DNA from: Candidatus Altarchaeales archaeon
GTDB taxonomy: Archaea; Altiarchaeota; Altiarchaeia; IMC4; SCGC-AAA252-I15
Length of the DNA stretch: 9,061 bases
Assembly: GCA_016867655.1 (NCBI GenBank)
Contig: VGJA01000030.1
Coordinates: forward strand, 1-9,061
Direction: 5' to 3'
Shown: piece by piece, positions 4,827 to 9,061 of the stretch
Layout: each line of letters begins with the position of its first letter
Position numbering within the stretch: position 1 is the first letter of the stretch
The notes under the pieces: generated by a model
The model's database searches: none
Told to the model about the DNA's origin: nothing
What the model saw: the letters and a program-made list of their open reading frames with translations, nothing else
Translations under genes and position numbers: made by a program

Positions 4827-5003
4827 ATGAAGCATAAGGTGTTTCGTTTTTTGAAGAGTCAGGATAAGCCGTTATCCAGGGCGGAGATTGCCCATCTGCT
4901 TGACATTCCTGCCACCATTTTGCATGAGCATTTGACTGTGCTCCAGGATTCCGGAAAAATCAGGGAGATCTCCCTGGACCAGATTATCAGCGAGGGGAAA
5001 TGA
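4827..5003 (+). CDS. Small winged-helix-like DNA-binding protein (58 residues)
   Basis: ATG 4827 to TGA 5001-5003 encodes 58 residues reading as a compact helix-turn-helix: KVFRFLKSQDKPLSRAEIAHLLDIP (residues 4-28), then TILHEHLTVLQDSGKIREIS (30-49), matching the pattern of helix 2, recognition helix and wing start in MarR/ArsR-like domains. The start is supported by a GGGTGA ribosome site and a TATA element. It is followed after three bases by a cysteine-rich small gene, so the two form an operon. It likely regulates transcription or partners with the next protein. Family cannot be named from so short a sequence, but the open frame, ribosome site and fold pattern make it a credible gene that could be missed by length filters. 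Confidence 0.72.
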   Translation: MKHKVFRFLKSQDKPLSRAEIAHLLDIPATILHEHLTVLQDSGKIREISLDQIISEGK

Positions 5004-5006
5004 CCA

Positions 5007-5183
5007 ATGACCACCTATTGCTACATCTGCTGCGATTTTTGCAAGAGCTTTGAGAAGTGCAGTGCGAGGGAGGGCGGCTGCAGTAGATGCGAATACTGGA
5101 AGAGTAATGGAGAGTGCCGAAATCGCGTTAAGTCGGATGAGTTTTTGTTTACACCGTCCAAAAGTCCGTTGGCTGGCCGCTAG
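5007..5183 (+). CDS. Small cysteine-rich, probably metal-binding protein (58 residues)
   Basis: ATG 5007 to TAG 5181-5183 encodes 58 residues with eight cysteines in the first 37: positions 5, 8, 9, 12, 18, 25, 28 and 37. They include C-x2-C pairs at 5/8, 9/12 and 25/28, typical of zinc ribbons or small Fe-S proteins. The tail (38-58) has no cysteines. It starts three bases after the winged-helix gene, and that gene's GAGGGGAAATGA end supplies a purine-rich ribosome site. Coupled translation is likely. A 9-bp inverted repeat spans its stop codon. A role as a redox- or metal-sensing partner of the upstream DNA-binding peptide is a guess. I do not recognise the family. Confidence 0.68.
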   Translation: MTTYCYICCDFCKSFEKCSAREGGCSRCEYWKSNGECRNRVKSDEFLFTPSKSPLAGR

Positions 5184-5211
5184 AACGTCCATAACACCAC
5201 TGGCGGCCAGC
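5172..5211 (+). terminator. 9-bp inverted repeat across the stop codon of the cysteine-rich gene
   Basis: GCTGGCCGC (5172-5180) pairs perfectly with GCGGCCAGC (5203-5211) across a 22-base loop that includes the TAG. No T-tract follows directly. It may protect the transcript end or terminate transcription. The rest of 5184-5299 shows no gene I trust. Confidence 0.4.
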
Positions 5212-5299
5212 TCCCGGGTCTTGAAATGCCTGGGAAAACATTCTACTTTGAGGAAGGTGTATAATTCAGTTGACTGGCTTTGAAAGTGGTTAGAACACA

Positions 5300-5326
5300 T
5301 AGGAGGGGATTATGCACGACCTCCTA
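5300..5326. terminator. Hairpin between convergent genes
   Basis: TAGGAGG (5300-5306) pairs with CCTCCTA (5320-5326) across 13 bases. It lies three bases beyond the stop of the minus-strand CBS gene and downstream of the small plus-strand genes, a position suited to a two-way terminator. There is no strong T-run on either side. Confidence 0.4.
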
Positions 5327-5328
5327 CT

Positions 5329-5736
5329 CTAGTATTTGAAGTCTTTGAACTTGTAGGTTTCCTTGATTAGCTGGGGGATGTATTGTTTTACCACATCTCT
5401 TGTCGTGATTATTCCTATGACCTCCCCGTTTTCCAGAACCGGAAGCCTGCGTATGTGGTGTTCGTTGAAGATTCTGCATATTTCATACAAGCCGGTTTTG
5501 GCGTCCACTGTAAGGATTGGAAAGGTCATCACGTCTTCTGCCTTTACTTTGCTCGGGTTTTTTTCTGGCACGATTACTTTGTTCAGAATGTCTCTTTCAG
5601 TTAGTATCCCCAAACCTTTTTTTGTTTTAATCAGGACTGAGCCGATTCTCTTCTGGTTCATCAGCTTTGCAACATCTTTTATGGACATATCAGCTGGAAC
5701 GAAAGTGTGCCGGTGCATTATTTCCTTGGCAATCAT
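5329..5736 (-). CDS. Stand-alone CBS-pair protein
   Basis: A 135-residue cytosolic protein made almost only of two CBS domains: residues 4-57 (AKEIMHRHTFVPADMSIKDVAKLM, IGSVLI, GILTERDI) and 67-122 (EDVMTFPILTVDAKTGLYEICRIF, HHIRRLPVL, GEVIGIITTRDVVKQY). Both keep the G-I-L/I-T-x-R-D signature that contacts the ribose of bound AMP, ATP or related ligands. Such proteins sense energy state or magnesium and regulate partner enzymes or transporters. I chose ATG 5736 because GGGGGTGAT sits just before it; a GTG at 5745 is within that site. The gene diverges from the membrane pyrophosphatase, making regulation of the pump conceivable but unproven. Family is very secure, ligand unknown. Confidence 0.93.
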   Translation of the reverse strand: MIAKEIMHRHTFVPADMSIKDVAKLMNQKRIGSVLIKTKKGLGILTERDILNKVIVPEKNPSKVKAEDVMTFPILTVDAKTGLYEICRIFNEHHIRRLPVLENGEVIGIITTRDVVKQYIPQLIKETYKFKDFKY

Positions 5737-5762
5737 CGCAATCACCCCCCAGAATGACTTGC

Positions 5763-5797
5763 TTTGAGTAATTATTCCTCAAATCGCTTAAAATACG
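5763..5797 (-). promoter_or_regulatory. Promoter of the CBS gene with a 6-bp inverted repeat
   Basis: On the minus strand GTATTTTAAGCG (5786-5797) is a TATA-like element, predicting a start near 5765. The inverted repeat TTTGAG (5763-5768) / CTCAAA (5778-5783) lies between it and that start, where a bound repressor would block transcription. Confidence 0.4.
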
Positions 5798-5830
5798 CCA
5801 ACTTCCATGCTTACACACCATGTTATACTT

Positions 5831-5842
5831 CAGGATATCCTG
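5831..5842. promoter_or_regulatory. 12-bp perfect palindrome upstream of the pyrophosphatase promoter
   Basis: CAGGATATCCTG is a perfect palindrome, about 40 bases before the TATA-like run at 5881-5890. Its position fits an operator or activator site between the divergent CBS and pyrophosphatase genes. Confidence 0.35.
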
Positions 5843-5880
5843 GAGGATTCAATGTTAAAGAAGGGGATTTCTTGGAAACA

Positions 5881-5890
5881 TTTTTTTAAA
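5881..5890 (+). promoter_or_regulatory. TATA-like element for the membrane pyrophosphatase
   Basis: TTTTTTTAAA predicts a transcript start near 5912, with the ATG at 5941 about 30 bases later. No ribosome binding site is visible before any candidate start. Confidence 0.45.
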
Positions 5891-5940
5891 CTCTTGCTAC
5901 TGCTTTGCCTTCATTGTTAAAAAAACGGGTTTTGTTTCAT

Positions 5941-8337
5941 ATGTTGTATGAAGGACAGCGTGGTTTTTATCAGCCAATCGAAATATTTATGGAAATGGTT
6001 CAGCTGCTGATGGAGGGTTTGAGTTCATTTGAACAGACAGCTATCTTAAGCGTGTTAGTCATCTCCATCCTGGGTTTAGTGTATGCTTTCTTTTTGAGGC
6101 GGCAGATTTTGCGCGAAGACAAGGGCAGCGTAAAAATGCAGGAGGTGTGGAATGCCGTCAAGGATGGCGCAGACGCCTACTTGAAAAAACAGTTGTATAC
6201 CATACTGCCTTTGATATTGTTGCTGACTGTTGCGTTATTTCTTTCGGTGTATATTGTCCCCCCTTCGGCTGAGGCGTTGGAACGGTTTAATCAGTTCAAG
6301 GACCAGCCAGAGCTTATAACGCTCATAATCGGCCTTGGGCGCGCAGGGGCTTTTGTCATGGGCGCTTTGTTTTCATTGATTGTCGGACAGCTGGGCATGA
6401 GGATGGCTGTGGAGGGCAGCGTGCGGGTTACGGCAGCGTCCAGGAGGTCTTTTGGAGACGCCCTTAGGATAGCCTACCGCAGCGGGACCATAACCGGCAT
6501 GTTGACAGACGGTTTGGGGTTGTTTGGCGGCACAATCATTTTCATCATATTCGGGGTTGCTTCCCCGGACGCATTGCTGGGCTTTGGTTTCGGCGGAACC
6601 TTGCTGGCTTTGTTCATGCGCGTTGGCGGCGGCATTTACACGAAAGCTGCTGATGTTGGCGCAGACTTGGTTGGCAAGATAGAGGCTAATATTCCCGAAG
6701 ATGACCCTAGGAATCCGGCTGTTGTCGCAGACTTGGTTGGAGACAATGTCGGAGACTGCGCTGGTATGGCAGCGGACATCTTTGAGTCTTATGAAGTGAC
6801 GATAGTGGCTGGCTTGATTCTGGGCCTTGCTTTGTATCACATAACAGGCCAGCTGGCTTGGATAATCTATCCCCTGCTTGTCAGGGGCATCGGCGTTTTG
6901 TGCTCCGTCATCGGAACTTATGTCGTAAAAGGCGGCCCAGGCAAGAGCGGTGACGCTATGTCTGCCATATTCAGGGGCTTCATCACCTCTGCAATTATCT
7001 CAATCTTCTTGATTGGCCTGCTTGCTTATCTGTATATGCAGGACGTGGTCGGCGGCTGGTGGCGCCCGTTCCTGGCCACTGCTGCGGGAATAATACTCGC
7101 AATTTTGATTGACCGCATTACTGAACACTTTACGGGCGCCCACGGGACGCCTGTGCATGAGATAAAGAGGGCTACGAGAAGCGGCCCGGCGACAACAATA
7201 CTGTCAGGCCTTGCGGTGGGCTATGAGTCCTCGTTCTGGTCTACATTGATTATAGGCGCCACAATATTTGTCTCAATATTAATCTTTGGCTCTATGGCAG
7301 GAGTCAGCCCGGAAGATAGAGTCACTTACGTGCTTTACGGCATCGCGATGACTGGCATTGGCATGCTCACTCTGACTGGAAACAACGTGGCCATGGACTC
7401 TTATGGCCCGATTTCAGACAACGCCAACGGCATAGGCGAAATGTCGTGGCACGGCATGGAGGACGAGGAAACCAATTCAGCTAAAAAGATTATGTCAGAG
7501 TTGGATGCCGTTGGGAACACAACCAAGGCCATAACCAAGGGTGTTGCAATCGGCTCTGCAGTTATTGCAGCGGTCGCGTTGTTTGGTTCTTATATGGTGG
7601 ACGTCAGCAGGGTGCAGGAGCTGGTGAACCCTGCAGGAGAATTGTTGAAGAACATTGGGATACGAGTTTCAATGCCGCAGGTTTTTATTGGAATGCTCCT
7701 AGGCGGGGCGCTGCCTTGGCTGTTCTCGTCTTTTTCCATTCAGGCGGTAAGCCGCGCCGCCTCGCTCATTGTGGACGAAGTGAGGAGACAGTTCCGCTCT
7801 GGAGTTTTGGACGGCAGAACCAAGCCTGACTACCGCAAGCCGGTTGCAATATCCACTGTAGCGGCGCAGAAGGAGTTGATTAACCTGGCTTTGCTGGGTA
7901 TGGTAAGCCCCATACTCATTGGACTGTTCTTCGGAGTTGAGGCTTTGGGTGGCTTTTTGGTGGGAATCATAGTATCTGGCCAGCTTCTGGCTGTGTTCAT
8001 GTCCAACGCCGGCGGCGCCTGGGATAATGCAAAAAAGGTTATTGAATACGAAATCATAGACCACTCTCAAAACCAGGGGAAGGGTTCAGACCGCCATAAG
8101 GCCAGCGTCGTGGGCGACACTGTTGGAGACCCGCTGAAGGACACTGCAGGCCCTGCATTAAACCCGATGATAAAGGTTGTCAATCTGGTGTCAGTCATCA
8201 TCGCGCCAATCATCGTGCAGTATACCTACCGCGGCCTGGGCTTCTGGATGGCAGTAGCCATAATGCTTGCACTGCTGGTTTGGGCTGTGGTGAAAAGCAA
8301 GGAAACCATTCCAGAAACAAAGGTGTTTCCAGTATAG
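5941..8337 (+). CDS. hppA: Membrane ion-pumping pyrophosphatase, K+-independent type
   Basis: A roughly 798-residue, many-spanning membrane protein that hydrolyses pyrophosphate to pump protons. Signature motifs are intact: DVGADLVGKIE (238-248), the acidic loop EDDPRNP and VGDNVGDCAGMAAD (253-279), SYGPISDNANGIGEM (487-501), GNTTKAITKG (525-534) and, near the C-terminus, GSDRHKASVVGDTVGDPLKDTAGPALN (715-741). In this family Lys at the position after GNTT (Lys529) together with Thr532 marks K+-independent enzymes, which are proton pumps; K+-dependent ones have Ala there. The usual Asn in ADNVGDNVGD is Leu265, a difference from the members I recall. The frame opens at a TTG (5905); I chose ATG 5941, but 5989, 5995 and 6010 are possible, the last leaving only ten residues before the first helix. 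Length agrees with the family, if slightly long. Confidence 0.95.
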   Translation: MLYEGQRGFYQPIEIFMEMVQLLMEGLSSFEQTAILSVLVISILGLVYAFFLRRQILREDKGSVKMQEVWNAVKDGADAYLKKQLYTILPLILLLTVALFLSVYIVPPSAEALERFNQFKDQPELITLIIGLGRAGAFVMGALFSLIVGQLGMRMAVEGSVRVTAASRRSFGDALRIAYRSGTITGMLTDGLGLFGGTIIFIIFGVASPDALLGFGFGGTLLALFMRVGGGIYTKAADVGADLVGKIEANIPEDDPRNPAVVADLVGDNVGDCAGMAADIFESYEVTIVAGLILGLALYHITGQLAWIIYPLLVRGIGVLCSVIGTYVVKGGPGKSGDAMSAIFRGFITSAIISIFLIGLLAYLYMQDVVGGWWRPFLATAAGIILAILIDRITEHFTGAHGTPVHEIKRATRSGPATTILSGLAVGYESSFWSTLIIGATIFVSILIFGSMAGVSPEDRVTYVLYGIAMTGIGMLTLTGNNVAMDSYGPISDNANGIGEMSWHGMEDEETNSAKKIMSELDAVGNTTKAITKGVAIGSAVIAAVALFGSYMVDVSRVQELVNPAGELLKNIGIRVSMPQVFIGMLLGGALPWLFSSFSIQAVSRAASLIVDEVRRQFRSGVLDGRTKPDYRKPVAISTVAAQKELINLALLGMVSPILIGLFFGVEALGGFLVGIIVSGQLLAVFMSNAGGAWDNAKKVIEYEIIDHSQNQGKGSDRHKASVVGDTVGDPLKDTAGPALNPMIKVVNLVSVIIAPIIVQYTYRGLGFWMAVAIMLALLVWAVVKSKETIPETKVFPV

Positions 8338-8366
8338 AATGGAGGCCTTTGGTCTTTATCAGCCTT

Positions 8367-8440
8367 GGTGTTATTGAGTCCAGCAAAACGGGACTCGACA
8401 CCGCACATACATAAAAAAAATTGTTCTCTTAGTTTTTTTC
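8367..8440 (+). terminator. Terminator region of the pyrophosphatase gene
   Basis: A two-part hairpin pairs GGTGT (8367-8371) with ACACC (8398-8402) and GAGTCC (8376-8381) with GGACTC (8391-8396). An A-run follows at about 8414-8421, then a T-tract near 8433-8439. Archaeal termination relies mainly on T-tracts, so the latter may be the true stop. Confidence 0.5.
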
Positions 8441-8494
8441 ATACATCCTCATACAATCCGCAACGTTTTTAAGTTTAGTTTACTTGTATATTAT

Positions 8495-8640
8495 AGCGTA
8501 ATCTAGATGGCTTTTTCGGCATTGTATTGCCATAGCCCTCCATCTCCCATGGGGTTGCGAGCGAGCTTTTTGGCATTGCAATGCGTTTGCTGTCTGATGT
8601 GCGTTGGGGTGCCCTCCACGTAGGGGTGGGGGCACCTATA
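8495..8640 (+). ncRNA. Possible structured RNA or 38-codon gene between convergent genes
   Basis: CGTTTTTAAG (8464-8473) is a promoter-like element predicting a start near 8497. The segment then holds a hairpin from ATGGC (8507-8511) and GCCAT (8529-8533), a perfect palindrome GCATTGCAATGC (8574-8585), and a strong 11-bp hairpin with one bulge (8608-8619 with 8626-8636). A related unit of about 20 bases beginning CTTTTT appears at 8511 and again at 8566. A 38-residue frame (ATG 8507 to TAG 8621-8623) is also open and would be almost leaderless; its peptide contains six cysteines or histidines but no known motif. I cannot choose between an RNA gene, a small protein, or chance. It matches no RNA family I recognise. 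Confidence 0.3.
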
Positions 8641-8672
8641 TTAATTCCCAGCAATTCCAGAAGAAGATTTTT

Positions 8673-9061
8673 CTATCTAATGTAAGAAGTGGCTTCGGTG
8701 GTTTTCGCCTTGTCCTCCTTCGCCTCCTTTGACACTGCTCTTCCAACCTCCTTTTCCGCAGCTTCTTCGGAAGACCTTGCCTTAGAGCTGTCTTCAATCA
8801 CCTTGTTCAGGAATCTAACTATTCTTTCCAGCGCCCTTTCAGGCATTATGAGCTTTGTCTTTATTTTGCGTTCTACAACAGGCTTTTTGGCCTTGTCCTG
8901 TAGTGGCAGAATGCATTCGTCGTATAGCGTCAGATGGACTATGCCGTCTTTCCTTATGGACCTGCTCAGCTGAGCTTGGGTTATGAAATACTCCCTGTAG
9001 TCTGGGTCCAAAATGTTCTTCCACACTGGCTTAACATGCCGGACCCTTTTTTTCGCCTTCT
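8673..9061 (-). CDS. Unidentified protein, C-terminal 128 residues (partial)
   Basis: The reverse-strand frame is open from the right edge to TAG at 8673-8675, giving 128 visible residues; its start lies outside, so a GTG near 9026 need not be real. The first part is basic (KAKKRVRHVKPVW), followed by ILDPDYREYFITQAQL, a strand-rich core (GIVHLTLYDECILPLQ, VERKIKTKLIMP) and a helix (ERALERIVRFLNKVIED). The last 35 residues are highly charged, rich in Glu, Lys, Ser and Ala, and probably disordered. The strand-then-helix ending faintly recalls DUF3467 proteins, but I would not assign it. It converges on the pyrophosphatase gene, and the hairpin at 8608-8636 could end its transcript. Confidence 0.7.
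   Translation of the reverse strand, partial: KAKKRVRHVKPVWKNILDPDYREYFITQAQLSRSIRKDGIVHLTLYDECILPLQDKAKKPVVERKIKTKLIMPERALERIVRFLNKVIEDSSKARSSEEAAEKEVGRAVSKEAKEDKAKTTEATSYIR

Noticed and set aside
4801..4830. Nine-codon leader peptide ending on the ATG of the small winged-helix gene
   Set aside because: The predicted transcript start (about 4805) lies after its ATG, and the peptide shows no attenuation-type codon run.
4872..5300. 142-codon minus-strand frame opposite the two small genes
   Set aside because: It has no recognisable domain or ribosome site, while the plus strand holds two frames with promoter, ribosome site, coupled spacing and sensible domain patterns.
6373..6840. Long minus-strand frames inside the pyrophosphatase gene, also at 7699-8070
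   Set aside because: They are antisense shadows of a highly conserved membrane enzyme.
8495..8640. SRP RNA, RNase P RNA or C/D-box guide RNA
   Set aside because: The length and motifs do not fit: no SRP tetraloop or Alu-like domain, no RNase P core, and no properly placed C and D boxes.

Overview
The window looks archaeal. Genes are preceded by TATA-type elements about 25-45 bases upstream of their starts, and several would be leaderless. The tRNA has no encoded CCA. The gene content (HEPN/MNT and AbrB/RelE pairs, a winged-helix protein fused to CBS domains, a K+-independent membrane pyrophosphatase, ThiC) is common in archaeal genomes. I cannot place it below domain level with confidence.

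Layout, left to right. (1) 1-651, minus strand: N-terminal half of thiC, running off the left edge. (2) 652-2100: an accessory patch centred on a tRNA-Arg(GCG) gene (914-987). A 17-base copy of the tRNA 5' end lies to its left (708-724). An 18-base copy of its 3' end lies to its right (1897-1914). Between the tRNA and the 3' copy sits a HEPN/MNT toxin-antitoxin pair. A strongly folded element of about 110 bases occurs twice (756-868 and 1965-2074), made of four consecutive short-loop hairpins, and more hairpins fill the rest of the non-coding space. (3) 2100-2812: an AbrB-type antitoxin and RelE/ParE-type toxin pair, then an open but unidentified stretch. (4) 2870-4601, minus strand: a two-gene unit of a SerB-like HAD protein with a damaged catalytic motif and a two-winged-helix/CBS regulator. 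(5) 4602-5183: an AT-rich divergent promoter region, then two small genes (58 codons each) encoding a winged-helix-like peptide and an eight-cysteine peptide. (6) 5329-5736, minus strand: a stand-alone CBS-pair protein. (7) 5941-8337: the ion-pumping membrane pyrophosphatase, with the motif typical of K+-independent proton pumps. (8) 8338-8672: a non-coding stretch with a terminator-like hairpin and a possible structured RNA or 38-codon peptide. (9) 8673-9061, minus strand: the C-terminal part of an unidentified protein.

How parts may work together. thiC and the pyrophosphatase are ordinary metabolic genes (thiamine pyrimidine synthesis and pyrophosphate-driven ion pumping). Two ligand-sensing CBS proteins and a small DNA-binding peptide lie between them, so this stretch is rich in regulators. 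The 700-2650 patch looks like a hot spot at a tRNA gene where two toxin-antitoxin modules and two copies of a folded element have accumulated. That element, and the tRNA fragments around it, are the least explained part of the window.
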